DNA of 64,000 bases from Tigriopus japonicus (Eukaryota > Arthropoda > Copepoda > Harpacticoida > Harpacticidae). The number at the start of each line of letters is the position of its first letter. Within the stretch, counting starts at the first letter, position 1. Of this stretch, positions 12,301 to 25,200 are shown in pieces. The translations under genes and the position numbers were made by a program. The notes beneath the pieces were generated by a model. That model did not search any database. It saw only the letters and a list, made by a program, of their open reading frames with translations, and was not told the origin of the DNA. The stretch lies in NCBI GenBank assembly GCA_010645155.1, contig CM021316.1, positions 10,970,119-11,034,118 of the forward strand, in the 5' to 3' direction.

Positions 12301-13027
12301 GAAGCAAAAATAGCACCTTGACATTTTCATTTCAGTCTGAGGTGCCAATCTTTGCTGTATCTCAAGTTGTACCAGCTTCGGCGTCACGAGCTAAAAGAGT
12401 GCCAAAAGATCATCGGTGACCATATTCAAAAAGCAACGGCCTCTCAACAAAACTCGCCTGTAGGAAACAACGGCAACAACGGGGGAAACACGGCCAATGG
12501 GGTGGGTGGAGCCAATGCCATTTCACCCACGCCCAGTCCGGCGGGCTCTGAAGGTTCAGTATGCAGCAAGAGCAGTGGATACACATCCTCTGGTGAGGTG
12601 ACCAATTCAAGCAATGGGCGGTACACGGGAGTGCTCACTCCTCCCACCAACCCTCCTCCATGCCTGTCCGTGCCTCAATCCGTGATGCAGAAACAGCACC
12701 AATATTGCAATTATGTCAGTCAGTGCCATGAGTTGTGGGAAATGGCTGATTTGTACACTCAACGAGGTCAATGTGAAGGTGAGCATTGTGGGCCAAGATT
12801 TAACAAAGTTGCCAAGGTTGCGTGAGCAAGAGCGCAACGATTTTGAAATTGACTCTCAAAACCTAATGCGTTATCCCTTTTTTTTTTCTTTTGCAGATTT
12901 TATTATCAATCTTGATCGTATCTGTGGACCCCTGACTCTTCATAGCTCCCTCAAGGATCTCGTGAACTACACCCGTATCGGCCTTGACTACCTCTCCAAG
13001 GAGCCCTTGAACACGAGCACTTCTTAA
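6326..13027 (+). CDS. lilli: AF4/FMR2 (AFF) family protein, Lilliputian-like scaffold of the super elongation complex
   Basis: Nine coding exons join in frame: 6326-6441, 7327-7693, 8304-8999, 9075-9390, 9454-9938, 10018-11852, 11970-12035, 12336-12778 and 12897-13027 (4455 nt, 1484 residues, TAA stop). The ATG at 6326 (context CCAAAATGT) lies in an exon whose acceptor is at 6293-6294, so a non-coding first exon must lie upstream. Seen: an N-terminal basic and Gln-rich helix followed by a LFAKPERV...VLGSF..AKR motif (about 110-185) matching the P-TEFb-binding region of AFF proteins; a His/Gln tract (about 288-315); a DSDSD and Ser/Asp/Glu region (about 505-635); an ILCQIPLNLL motif (984-993) like the AF9/ENL-binding motif; basic KRKRGR and PKRVKL patches; and the C-terminal homology domain (about 1180-1484). 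Known for the family: a disordered nuclear scaffold joining P-TEFb, ELL and AF9/ENL. The symbol follows the single fly homologue; orthology is inferred. Confidence 0.9.
8684..8765 (+). repeat. CAG/CAA polyglutamine tract in the AFF gene
   Basis: A run of CAT, CAA and CAG codons encodes four His followed by about 22 Gln with two interruptions. Mixed CAA/CAG use makes it less slippage-prone than a pure CAG run. The longest pure stretch, near 8741-8760, could be length-polymorphic. Confidence 0.85.
10987..11016 (+). other. Candidate AF9/ENL-binding motif in the AFF protein
   Basis: Residues 984-993 read ILCQIPLNLL. In vertebrate AFF1/AFF4 the segment that folds against the AF9/ENL AHD domain has the pattern L-hydrophobic-x-x-I-x-L-x-L-L. 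Spacing of all hydrophobic positions matches, and the site sits between the serine-rich region and the CHD as expected. Function is inferred from the pattern only. Confidence 0.6.
11573..13027 (+). other. AFF C-terminal homology domain (CHD), four exons
   Basis: The most conserved part of the AFF gene, spread over the end of exon 6 and exons 7-9. It starts at a PPSKVFFSYLEKNRDEEDEA segment and runs through a helical AAD-like region (YMLEAKKLKHAADREAD, KAVLFFSLCGNY), the CQSLLYLKLYQLRR helix in exon 8 and the final GPLTLHSSLKDLVNYTR segment in exon 9. In AFF proteins the CHD mediates homo- and heterodimerisation. A Gly/Asn/Ser-rich loop encoded at about 12430-12680 interrupts the domain, as low-complexity inserts do in insect Lilliputian. 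All three splice junctions inside it keep frame (phases 2, 2, 1). Confidence 0.85.
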
Positions 13028-14160
13028 GCGATCAATTATGAAAGAATACTCAACAACACAATCACGAATTCATCTTCAAATGGGCGGCCCACGGCCGAAA
13101 ATCAACCAAATTATCATTTTTATCTCTATTTTTCCCATGTTTTGAAGAACTTTTTGGAATATGAACCACCCATTATAAATTGTCTCCCATCAACGGATTG
13201 TATTTATCCACGACCACAAAACCACGTGTCTTCTCTATCCAATCATTCGTGCTCTTGGTCCCCCTCAGTTCACTTACTCTCAAATCACTCAAATGCACTC
13301 CCGGACGAACAATTTGATGGCCCCAAAAGCATCTGTGATAGACGATATCTTCTTTTGAGCTCGCCCAAAGAGCCATTACCCAAATTCGTGTCACAAAGAA
13401 AGAGCCATCACCGTTTCTTCATAGCTTCAATTGTAGATCATTGTCAAAATATCCCGAATTAGTTGAAATTCCCACAGTTGACGATTGTCAGAGCAAAACT
13501 TAACAGAAAAAAACACAACCCCAAGAATTCGACGATTTGGTTGCCCTTAAAATTCCCGTGGGGAAAACATCCTTGACGGCCGGAAAAGTTGTGCCCTAAA
13601 GTAGCTTCGAAGGCCCTCATGACTATCAGCCTTTTCCAGAATGAAAGAAACACGCAAGTGCTGGGTCCATTAGAGAAATTAGAGTATTTTCACAGATTTA
13701 TTGTAAATAATGAACAATAGTCCTCCCCGAATTAGCCCTCTTTTCCCTCCCCGCCTCAAAGCCAATACATAAAGTGCGAGATCCATGATAAATTGAACAG
13801 ATCTAATTGCTATAAAATCATTGTCACACAACAAAAACACAACTATTATTCTTATTGCGAAGATGATGATGATGGGAAGACAGCCAGAACAAAAAAATTA
13901 AACAAACCATGTGCCTACGACGAATTTCCGTGGCCATTTCTCACGATCGACCGATTGTCCATCCATTTTTGCAAGGATTTCCTATTCTGAATACTACGTA
14001 CGTACGATATCTCAATTGAAATGACCCCCCAAAGCATCATCATTATCAAGAACATTTACTCTTACAACAATAATTATTACTATTATGCTATCATAAGAGC
14101 TCGTATACTACTGTACACTTCAACAACGTTCTGCGTAAGGGAGTAAAATAAACGGTTAAA
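13028..14160 (+). other. Presumed 3' UTR of the AFF gene with a possible poly(A) signal
   Basis: The sequence after the TAA at 13025-13027 has no long open frame and no recognisable repeat for about 1.1 kb. A canonical AATAAA hexamer occurs at 14147-14152. Whether the transcript ends there is not shown by sequence alone. Confidence 0.3.
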
Positions 14161-14799
14161 GGAACTTTTGCCATCATTTTGTTCAACACTTTCTGCAAAC
14201 GGAGGAACAGAAAAACCCGTTGTAGTGTAAGAGTCTCAAGCCACAGATATCCACAGATGCGAGATCCTTGCCTATTTTGAAGGACAATTTTCGCAGACAG
14301 CTGACACAATAAGCACAAAGCTATTGAAGAAGACAAGATATCTGTTTGATGTTAGTAAGGGTTTCTTCAATATGTAGGCACATGATCAATGTTGACGATT
14401 GACACACTATTTTACATCATATTAAAGGGATTCAAGCTTCACGTTTTGCGAGATTTTTTTACAGGAGAAAGTTTGGCCCTCATTTTCATAGATAAATGAA
14501 CACTTTTGAATTTTGCCTTTGTATGAGCTTCAAAATTGAGCGTGTGGGTCCGTGTTTGTGCCCAAGCTTTACCATTTGGATATATTTGGTCTCCATGGTG
14601 CATTGGATGGAAGCAATGTAAGAAGATGTTGTTGGGCCTTCTTTTTTAGTTTGCACATTCTTCCACATTTTTAGGTCCATATGGGGGCGTGATGGGCCTT
14701 GTCCGTGACGTGACCTTAAAGGCTACCAGGAGTGCCGTTTATCAAAAACTTCGAAAACCTGTTGAGAAGTCACTGGCCCGTCAAACTTTGTTCTTCGTG

Positions 14800-14990
14800 T
14801 ATTCAAGGGCATCTAGAATTTGCTGGACTGCTCAAGGCCGACCAAGATCGAATAGATTTACTACAAAGAAAAAAGAAAAGCCCCGTTTTTTCCCTTTTCC
14901 TGTATACTAAATCGATCGACTCGATCTTGGTCGCCGTGTTCAATCCAGTAAGTTCTAGAAATCCTTGGTATAGTCAAGGATGTCTCAAGT
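14800..14990. repeat. Imperfect inverted repeat, arms about 70 bp
   Basis: CGACCAAGATCGAATAGATT and, inverted, CGATCGACTCGATCTTGGTC face each other around an A-rich loop; TCTAGAATTTGCTGGACTG and its partner extend the arms. Confidence 0.5.
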
Positions 14991-15910
14991 CAGGATTACT
15001 TTCAAAATACACCTACTATGTAACATTGTATATCGGTACAATAAAAAATCACCGGAACCATTTATTTGTTGCAAAAACCTCACATTTTAGTTTAATGATC
15101 GGACCTAAAGAAGTAGTCAGACCCAATGTGTATTTTTAAAATCGGTCCTGAAGGTATGTGGTTCCTGGCATAGTGGATCCGTGGAATTCTTTTCACTTGT
15201 CGAGTCGCCCTCTGGAAACTACGTCTTCCATTTAGTGTTTGGTTGGCACCAGAAAACAAAGTTTTCCAATTTTGCAATTGTTTGACGTATTATTAACAAC
15301 ATGATTTTCCATGTGTTTCGTAGTGTTCTTTCTATTTTTTGTGCACTCTTAATATCATAATTATCCTACCATTACCTTCCCTGAATTATCAATATTGTCT
15401 TTTTCCTCTTTACCTGAACTATGTTTGGAAATGTGATATTTGTGGATTTTTACTGGATGTGTTTATTTATTGTCCATTTTTACATCATTCTCGTTGGCCA
15501 ATACGCTTTTTTACACATGTAACTCTGATTAGCTTTTTGCAAATACGAGCACAAAGATATTAACTCAACTCAAGCAAACACAACAATAATTTATGTGACA
15601 ATATTTAATCTTGAAACACCTGGAATTTGCTAGCTTAATAGTCTAGAAACAAAGACAGTCAGACCTTTTAGAGACATCTTCCAAATACCATATCGCTTCA
15701 TATCTTTTAGCTATAAAAATATGGCATAAAGAGGGCAAGTTTACCACCTTATGCTCGGAAAAAGTTATGAATAGTGCTTGAAGGATTGAGAGCAAACATT
15801 TTTCCGTTTTATTTAAGTTGGGATCTACTCTGAATATGTCTTGGAACAATTCCGTGAGGCACTCTAAATCAGGTGTAATGTAACTCGATGAGACATACAA
15901 ACACCAATAC

Positions 15911-16620
15911 GCACTAAACCGTCAATAGCAGTAACTGCGGTTCCATTCAGCAATAGCAGAACAAAAATTTTAAAGCTTAAATACCAATGATCTGGACGAC
16001 CAATATTGATTTAAAAAAAAACACAATCTCATCTAAAGACGAGCTTTCATTTGGCATTAAAAAATATGTAATTAAAATATTAGAACTTTTTTTCCTGCTA
16101 TTACTGGATAACGCAGCCTGCATTTTACCAGAATGACAGGAAGTTCCTGCTAATGCTGCAAGGATGTGCAGTTCCTGCTAATGCTAATTGAACTAATTTA
16201 ACTCCCTTAGCAGGAACATGTGTTTGTCCTTATCCAGTACTTGAATTCTTTCATGAAAAGTTAACCCCTTTAGCAGGACTACAAACTGCCTGCCAAGGAA
16301 GTTAAACTTTTTCTTCATGGGGGAATCCAATGATGAACTAATTTAACTCCCTTAGCAGGACTTCAACCCCCAGTTAACCCTGGAATTAGTGAAGAGGTTG
16401 CGAGAACTTTTTAGTCGATTTCTGTCAAGGAAGTTGATGTTTCCAAATTAACCCTGGTATTAACACTAGCAGTAACCTTTTGGGAGACAATTTTTCTTGA
16501 CGAATTAGCAGGAACCCTATCATTTGGCGAAGGGTACTGCTATCCCTTCCTGCTATCCCGGCGGGTACTGCTATTACGGTAAAAAGTCGCACTGAATTCC
16601 TGCTATCCCGGTGTTAGTGC
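15911..16620. repeat. Foldback-like element built of TAGCAG/CTGCTA motifs
   Basis: GCACTAAACCG at the left end and CGGTGTTAGTGC at the right are inverted. About 14 copies of ATAGCAGKAA-like motifs fill the 710 bp in both orientations, and AACTAATTTAACTCCCTTAG occurs twice. No ORF. Confidence 0.6.
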
Positions 16621-16629
16621 ACACATTTC

Positions 16630-17950
16630 AACGCACGGAATGGATTTTTATTCATGTGAGATGCAAATGTACGTTTGAAAAACGATGAAAATCAAGAAAG
16701 ATCCTCTATTGTGACATGACATCAAAATTCGTGTTTTCTCCAAATTAGTCTTTAGTTAAATATGATAATCCATCAAATGCCTACTTGCAAAAATGCGATC
16801 TTTTTCATGTCAATTTCAAGGGTGAAGATCCACACTAGAAAAACAAAAAATCACAGATTGAATTCAAGAAACATAACCTGTGTATTCACAAGATACAGAG
16901 CCAAACAAATATTGATTTACCATGGAAAATGTAAACAGCTAGATAATTGTTTGTACTTTACGCAGGCGCCATACCGATAAATCTATGCATATTTATCCTT
17001 GTTGATAATGAGTACACACCAAATACAAAGGGGGTGTTTCTAACGAGACTTTGACAATTTTGCTTGTCACCAATCGCATTTTTGGGTGCCAATTATTAAC
17101 CAACGAGGTCATAGCAGTACATTCACATTCCAAAATAATGGGGGTCCCAGTTTTGCGAGAGTTGATAAGACTCCTGTGATATAAAGAGGGTCCATAAATG
17201 GATATTAAATCCCTTCCTAAAGTGTCAGTTCATTTTAAATCCCAGAGAGTGACACGAACCAGCTCTCCTCACATTGGAAATAAACCACGAAAAGGTACGA
17301 GTACGAGTACATGTACTTTAATTGAGATTAATGAACAGTTTTGACTCTTCAAGGAGAAACTTTATTCGCCAAAGAGATCAAGGGTAGCCTTAGAAACCAT
17401 CTTAAAAGAGAAATAATTTGGCTTGTCAATTGTGAGACCTTTAAATCGAGACTCTAGAAAGTATTCATCTTCTTTGGTTGTACTGATGGCCTTGATCAGA
17501 TCTCAATGGGAGCAAAAACGTGAAAAGAAGCTAATTATCTGGTTTGATTTTGTCAATTGCTCCTTGTTAATGATTCACTTGTGACGTCATGGATTTGAAA
17601 CGAAAGAATAATATGGCATTGATTGGTCAAATCTTTGGTGAAATTAAAGTGCTCCAAAATCAACTGTGTTTTTGAGGAATTTGATAGCCTTAAAAACGGA
17701 AGGATATCACGAAATTGTGCAATTATTAATCATTTTGAATGTTATGACTAGGGCTTGCATAAAGTTGCTAAATGCAACTTGCGCCAAAAATTGGACCTTT
17801 TGATCATTTTAATTGAAATAAGTAAATTGTCGATTATTTTGCAATAAGCAGCAGTTTTTAGCATATTTTTTGCGTCCATCACTGAAATTCTGCGGGATTA
17901 CGCCCTTGATTTTTCACAATTATTTAAGGGTCTGTCAAAAAATAATTCAA
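16630..17950. other. Intergenic AT-rich DNA
   Basis: Nothing recognised beyond a short ACGAGTACGAGTACATGTAC microrepeat at about 17297-17316. Confidence 0.5.
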
Positions 17951-17957
17951 AAATAAC

Positions 17958-18347
17958 TAGTGATGGACCGAAAAAGAATTCGACCGAAATTCCGGTTTCA
18001 GTTTCTGTTTACCAAAATCGAAAACAGACATGCACTATTAAGAATACAAATTGAAGTCGAAGATTTTTGTCCAAAAACCCCTGAAATGCATGTTTTTGGA
18101 TTTTTTTTACAATCTAGAATTACCCAACGTCGCACACAAGATTTTTTTTTTTTGGGGGGGGGGGATGTTTCAATGCCCCTACAAGGAATGGGATTCCCTG
18201 TAAAGACAGTTAAAGATTAAATTAAATTTCAAAGTGAATTTTGATTCTTATGATTTCTTAGTCAGGTGTTTTTGGTTTTGGTTTCGATTAAGCTCCCTTT
18301 GGCCGAAACCTTTGCTTTCGGTTAAGAGCCCTTTCGGTCCATCACTA
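17958..18347. mobile_element. Inverted-repeat element with AGTGATGGACCGAAA ends, about 390 bp
   Basis: TAGTGATGGACCGAAA at the left is mirrored by TTTCGGTCCATCACTA at the right, with further CCGAAA/TTTCGG motifs just inside. The ends look hAT-like, but no matching 8-bp duplication is visible. A SINE fragment lies inside. Confidence 0.65.
18120..18215 (-). repeat. SINE 3'-end fragment with C/A homopolymer tail
   Basis: CCCTACAAGGAATGGGATTCC matches the 3' module of the SINE at 1.1 kb. It is joined on the plus strand to about 12 T followed by about 10 G. It lies inside the inverted-repeat element 17958-18347. Confidence 0.55.
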
Positions 18348-18913
18348 CTTTCACCCATCTCATTTAGCTAATGCCAAGGGATAAAAGATTGGTGATTTTG
18401 TTGACATGCCCTTCACACCCACTAGTGTTACCATCGACCTTTTTGACCTTCAACATAGAGGACTGGAATTCAGTGGTCTATGCCTTCAATTATTGGCTTT
18501 TGCAGCTTCTACTTTTTCGCATACTTCACGTTTTGGCTTGTCAACAGTAACAAAGCATTGTTTGGCAATCATTTACGTGGCACAAATTCCACGTGTTGTG
18601 GAAGATTTGACATGCCAAACCTCTGGGATTGGAAAGTACATTGCAGTTTCAGTCATATGGATTGACACAAAGAAATTCAAGTTATTTGCACAAAACCACA
18701 GGAACGTCTAGATAAGGAAAAGTCACCCAAATCTTGGCATTGTTTTGACACTTGATGTTCCTGGAACAATCTCTTGGATCAAATGAAGGTTGCCTTTGTT
18801 GAAGTTGCCAGGCGCTCCAATTATCAACAATGTCTGCAAAAGCATAGATTCCGTTCATATTACACTAGTTATGGAAAAATGAGTTGCGAATTAATGTAAT
18901 CTTTCCTTTACAG

Positions 18914-19017
18914 ACTCGGAATGTTTGGAAGTATCTAAATTCCATTTCCCAATTTCAAGATCTTTAGAGCTCAATCTCAAGAAAGATTCCAACCACCGGT
19001 TTGGACCCCGAGTAAAA
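18914..19017 (+). other. Papilin 5' UTR part of the first recognised exon
   Basis: A pyrimidine-rich stretch ending in CAG at 18911-18913 gives a good 3' splice site, so transcription probably starts further upstream in a non-coding exon. No ATG precedes 19018 in frame within this exon. Confidence 0.5.
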
Positions 19018-22000
19018 ATGTCCGGCCAGCGTTTGAGCTGGTTCGGCTGGTTTGCCCTTTGGACACTTCTGAATGGTGCTCAAACCATTCAAAGTGATCC
19101 CAACAAGCACACCCTCACCCCTGAAGAGCTCTTTGAATTGGCACAAATCCAAGCTCATGGATTGGATCATCCCCATTCGGTTGCATTCACTCCACGGATC
19201 CGAAATCGACGCCAGGAACAGCCAACTCCTTATGTGTACGATACGGACGAGGAACAGGAATCGGGTCCATGGGACGAGTGGTCCCAAAGTGGTGATTGTT
19301 CCCGAACTTGTGGAGGAGGAGTGCTCACTGAAGGACGATCCTGTTTGAACCCGGATGCTTCGGAATGTATTGGTCCAGCTAAACGTTTTTCCTCATGCAA
19401 CACTCAACCGTGTCCGAGGGGATCCAGGTATGAAAATTTTGAAATTTCTGGATTAAAAAAAAAAGAACTTCATTACAAAAGCTTCCCAAACATGGGACTA
19501 TTTGACCCCAAAAAGCAACTGCCTATAAGTAATTTAAGTGGAGAAAATAGGATCAGAAGAATTGAAGGGAAGTTTCAAACTACGTTTCTGCCTTTCTCTA
19601 AAATTTCAACAGTTTTCCAAAATAAGATCAAAAAGAAAGCCTAAAAATTGTGGAAAAAGGAGCAAATATTTTTCTAGCATTTTATGAAAAACTTAGTTTT
19701 CATTGCTGTTTGATTTAAATAAATTTAAACAATCAAAAATTTGATTGAAGTCAAGGCACAAATTGTTTTTTTGAATGGCAAATGAGTTTGAAAACTTTAT
19801 TTGCCAAGATTTGTCATTTTTCCACAAGCCTCATAAAATTTATAAAAATGGCATGAAAATGAAGGTAAAAAATACGAAGACGGTTTTGTTGGGAGGGGAC
19901 AAGTTCATAATCAACACTGAAAGCCCATGAACCAATAAAACAAAATTTTGATAAAAAAAATGATTAAAATGTTTAAGAAATTGCACCCTAATTGCTATTC
20001 TTTGGTAATTTGATCCTCAGAAAATTTGATGACCCCCATGTGAATCTCTGAACACCGATATATTGTAAGGGTCTGAAAAATGCGAAGTACTTGCACTCAA
20101 ACCCAGTTTGGAATGGTCAAATAATTCAGCTTTTCGCCATTTTTTTTCAACCTTTTACGTAAATTGAAATCTTGCTCCTTCCTTTTTATTTGCCGTACTT
20201 TATATACACTGAGAAATATTAAGTCTTTCCTTGTAAAAACTAACCTTTTGTTGTTTTCCAACTCATGCATTCATTTTTTAATGAAAGCTATTCCACAGGA
20301 TATTAACTTTCGCCCTTATGAAAATTGGTGTTACATTCATCTTGTTCCTCTGGTTCCACTTTCAGGGATGGGTAACGTGTAGTGCAAAAAGGGTCTACTC
20401 CTCAATTTATTGTACCACTTCTCCTAATGAGGCCTTCAGGCTAATGAAGTCTTTTCTATCTCAATTGTAAGGCCTTAAGTGTCTTATTAAATACAACTTG
20501 ACAGGCCTCAACATCCGACTAAAAAAAATTATGTGCAGACGTGAACATTTGTACTATAGTAACGATGGCAAATGAAACAAAGAGTAAAAACAAAATCGAA
20601 ATTATAATTAATGCCAAGGTAGCCTTCTAGAGCCATTTATTTTCATCTTTCAGAGACTTTCGAGAAGAACAATGTTCCAACTTCAACAACGTGGCCTTTG
20701 AAGGGAAGATGTACCAATGGATTCCATACTTAAAGGCCCCAAGAAAATGCGAACTGAATTGCATGCCAAGAGGAGAACGATTCTACTATCGGCATGCTAA
20801 AACGGTAATTTTTCCAAAAATATTTGCGTTGACAAGTTTTTATGAAATATTCTTATGATGTCCATTTTCCTCTTTACTGATATGTTTTGGTATGATGTAT
20901 CATAAGTTCCAATGAATCTGTCCTAATTTGACCTCTTTTTTGGGTATGGTCAAAAGGTTGGTTCCACTAATTGATTGGATTACGTTGATTTCCTCAATTG
21001 GGTTAATCAATGACTGCTTCCTATTTCAGATCCAAGCGCACATTCTAGCAATCAGAGAATCCTCTTAATACTCTCATCTAGAAACGAAGCCCTTTTTCCT
21101 TATTGCTGAATATAAAGTAGCATCTCTGACAGGGCCGCATGCTTCCAAAAGTGCACCTATGATTGATTTTATTGGAAAATTCTATAGAAAAATCGACAGT
21201 TTTGTCACCTAGATGGCTCTGGCGCAATTCAACACACTTTCCTTTGAGTGCCCTCTCTTGTTCTCAAAATCAACAACTTGGCATCAAATAAGGGTTGTTC
21301 ATGAAGCTAAGTTGAGAGAAGGAATGACACCTAACACCATCTAGTGAAAAAAAAACCATTTTAGGTATACTGGTGTAATCTTTCGCAGAAATGTTCAATC
21401 ACGTAGCATGCCATTTTTACTTTTCAACAAAATAATATTGAAGCTGAACTCAAATAGAATCGAAAAATGAATAAATCATTTTTAAGGTAATCTGTAAGCA
21501 ATATCTTTTTGGCAACAAGCTTAATATGAATGACTCTGTGTAGCCTCCATCTATTGACAGGTTTTTGAGGTTCTCTGAAATAACTCGATATCATTAAAGG
21601 TCGTCGATGGAACATCTTGCGATATTGGTGATGGATCCCCACGGATTTGCGTGGCGGGTGAATGTCTCAAAGTGGGATGCGATGGAGTCTTAAATAGCAA
21701 TAAGGAAGAGGACAAATGTCGCGTTTGTGGTGGGGATGGATCTGATTGTAACACCATCACTGGAACACTAGACGAGGAGGTAATGGTTCCACGAGCTAGC
21801 TTTGAAAGTACAGACACCAACCAGTGATTGATTACCATTATAGGAGTTGGTGATGGGCTATAATGATCTTCTTCTCATCCCAGTGGGTGCCACCAACATT
21901 AAGATCGTCGAGGTAAACAACACATTAATGGACTTTGAATGGAGGCAGAACTCCTGCCAAGACTTATGGAACGTTATGATTTCTATTCCTCCTGTCCCAT

Positions 22001-22244
22001 CATGTTCCAGGCGAAGGCTTCCAACAACTATTTGGCTATTCGGAACATGTCAGGTCACTACTTCATCAATGGGAACTGGCGTGTTGACTTTCCAGGAGAC
22101 TACGAAGTGGCAGGCACAACCTTCAAATATGAGAAAAAGCCCAAAGGCAAGGCCACCACAGGAAAGACGGCCAAACTCTTGTCCTTGTTCGCGCCTGAAC
22201 ATATGACGGCCTTGGGTCCAACTCAAGAACCTATTTACCTTGTG
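19018..22244 (+). other. Papilin cassette: signal peptide, TSP1-1, ADAMTS Cys-rich domain and spacer
   Basis: Five exons. TSP1-1 has GPWDEWSQSGDCSRTCGGG: the WxxW C-mannosylation motif and CSxTCGG O-fucosylation motif are intact. The ADAMTS-like Cys-rich segment follows, with VVDGTSC, ICVAGECLKVGCDG and KCRVCGGDGSDC. The spacer has the GYNDLLLIPVGATNIKIVE and NYLAIRN signatures. No metalloprotease HExxH motif is present, so this is an ADAMTS-like/papilin module and not a protease. Confidence 0.88.
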
Positions 22245-25200
22245 GTGAGTTTCTGCAAAGAGCCTTTTTTAACAATTAAGGATAGCTGGGAATCACTGAG
22301 ACTTCAATCTATCGTCTCTTGTTATTTCTTCAAATTTGATTGCTTTACAAGGCTGGGATTTCCAAATCGTTCTTTTGGATTTTGGGCCAATTTTCCTTTT
22401 GATTCAATACGTTGTTTGATCAAGGCCAGTTTTCTCAGTTTGTACTTACGATCTGAACTCCTACCACATATTTCATTACCGGTATAACCCAGTTTGGAAT
22501 CCAACAATTCAAACACTGGAAATTCAATGGAACAAAATCTTTGTGCAAAAAATATCACAAATTAGTTCTTTTATCAGCCCCAAGTTGTATTTTTTGAAAT
22601 CTGCTTGGGCATCGATCTCTAACCATCTATTAGTAAGACAGTCCCAAATGGATTGTCGTGTTATTTGCCAGAGTACAATCCTGCTAAAAAAACGTTCAAA
22701 GAAGGACGTTTATGTCTTTTAGAAATATCATACGAAAACAGTTGAAAACTGGAACTGCTCTCGTATTTTACTTTTGTTTATCATCTGACGGTTTTCCGTT
22801 CTCTGCTATTTAAATCAAGTCACTTTAGTTCTATTTTGGCTCGTTAAATGTAGTTAAATGTAGACTTGTGTTCGTCAGTCCCGTCTGATTGGTCTAAATA
22901 ATTATTATCTGTGCTTGGCAGCTCAATATGCTATTTTTGTGACAAACATTGTTTCCTAGACATACATTTTTTATGTTTTAGACCTAATTTGTCTCATCAT
23001 AAGAAATTTGGATGATGATTTTAATACTGGTTCAGAGGGTAGAGACATTAGCCGTTTCCCAGAAGAAACCCTAAAAATCATAATCAGGGAGACAACATGA
23101 AAGCCTTTGAGATACTTGAAATAGCCGAGAAATCTAAATTCCGCTCAAAGTACAACCCAAGTGATTCATTTCCCTTGCCCTCTAGGCATATCTTCTTTGC
23201 ATGAAAGAAGCCTAAGAATCCCGGAGAATTTCGCCGTCATCTCATTTAGATTGGTTGTCATGGTTATCCGAGCTTCAATCCAAGAAGTACTGGATTTCCT
23301 GGAGTGAAAGGCTAGCAAAGCGTATTATGACCAGTGAATTTATGTGACTTCCAGTAGCATCAAATTAATTACTTTCTTCTGCCAATGAGACAATGCTTGT
23401 GTTTAGTAGACTTTGGATTTCAAAACTCAGAGCATGAGAATGAAAGAGTTAGCCCTCTTCTGGTGATTTTTTCAACGCAAAAGGGTGAACTCGTTCATTC
23501 CTTACTCTCCTCAGATGTTATGTTTGAGATGGCATAACTTTTGGAACCGGCAATTGATCGAGTTGAAAATTGAAATACGTACTCCATCCAGTGCGAGCAA
23601 GGTCTCATTTGCAGAAGAATGTAATTGATTGCATCCTAATGGAAATCATAATCCTCATCGCTAGCCTCCCACTCCAGGAAATTCAGTGCTTCTTGTTCAG
23701 ACCCAATTTCAAATTTCTCTAGAAACGAAAACCTTCAGGCATCCAAAATCCATCTTCCCTCGGGCTTGCTAACATCAACCCATTCCACAAATAAATGGCG
23801 TCACCATTAACTGGTTGTTGTTTTCTTGCCAGACACAATTTCCAAGTTCCAACAAGGGGATGAAGAGACAGTTACTCATGCTTTAGGTGTCTCTTTCAGC
23901 TTCTATCACAAGAAAAGAATCCGGGGATTGAATTCGAATACAGCCTGCCTTCTGGAGCAGTAGCCGAAACCCCTCCCGAGGGCGATGGCTACGAATGGTC
24001 GTCTGGGGAATGGGATGAATGTGATGTTCCTTGTGGTGGAGGAAATCGAGAGCGTCAAGTCTTTTGTGCCAAGATGAATTCTGTTGAGCGTGTGCCCGAT
24101 TATTTATGTGAAGAAGCTTTGAAGCCCACGACAAATGAGCTCTGCAACACGGAGGCTTGCCGGGTGAGAGAGAGCCTATGAAATATGAGTTTGGACAATG
24201 TAAACCCTTGTTTACCCTGATACTTTTAGTCCTATTTTGGGGCTGTGGGCAGCAGAAGACATAGGATTTATATAAGAGTAGAGGTCTAGGTAGGAGAAGT
24301 CACCAAGCCTGCACTGTGTACGCAATGATATTTGAAGTTAAAAACATTTAGTTATGTGATTCAAAACCGGAATTTACAAATTCAGGGAGTCACTGGCAAA
24401 ATTGTTCATGCTTTGCTCAAACAAGAGCAATTCATGCTGAATCAAGTCACTTGGCACCCCTGCTCCAAGACTGATATTTGATTGCAAAATACAAATTGGG
24501 AACATTGATGCAGCACACATTGTTGCATCATTTGCCATTGCTTTATGGTTAATCATGGTCAAACATAACCCATTAATGGCAATTTAATTGTTCATTGCTA
24601 ATTTTAAGCATCTTCAGGGCAGATTATGATTCATTTGTAAATGAGGCCAATACTTTTGTATTGAACATTTTTTTTACATACGTTTTTCCGATTTGATTCA
24701 TTGTATGATCTGTTTTTGAACAAAAAATGGTATTCGTAGTTTTACTGCCATTTTTATGGACCAATTGTGCTATTTCAAAACGAAAAAGATCAATTCAAAA
24801 AGCTCAAAATATGTTAATATCAAATTTATTAGAAGACTTTTTTATTTTTTCGATAACTACTGAAGAACCCCAAGATTAAAAGTGATCTGGATAAAGTTGT
24901 GTTTAAATGAAATTCTGTTGACAAAACATTTTGATTCTGGTTCTTCAAGAGGAAGAAATTTGAGTTAGTTTTCAAATTAGCATCGTCTACTTTCAAAACT
25001 AGAGGCAAGACCTTCTATTTCAGTCCCTTCAGTAAGCTCATTAGATGATGCCTTGTTCTACCATTATCGAAGTGTGTTGCTAATCTTAGTTGCCCATATT
25101 TGTTTAAGCCCACGTGGAAAACTGGCCCTTGGTCAGAATGCGAGGGAACCTCTAATGGAACTTCATCTGGCGATCAAGAGGAAGGCAGTGGTGAAGGAGG

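Noticed and set aside
14689..15139. Possible small gene on the plus strand
   Set aside because: Two overlapping short frames without splice support lie over an imperfect inverted repeat; no domain is recognisable.
15911..16620. CRISPR-like spaced repeats
   Set aside because: Motifs are too short, irregularly spaced and in both orientations, and the genome is eukaryotic.
18925..19017. Longer papilin N terminus starting upstream of 19018
   Set aside because: The upstream in-frame start is TTG and would bury the hydrophobic signal peptide behind about 31 residues.
21541..21600. Alternative acceptor after CTATTGACAG near 21560 for papilin exon 3
   Set aside because: It leads to an in-frame TGA before the VVDGTSC motif; the weaker AAAG at 21597-21599 keeps frame and the family motif.
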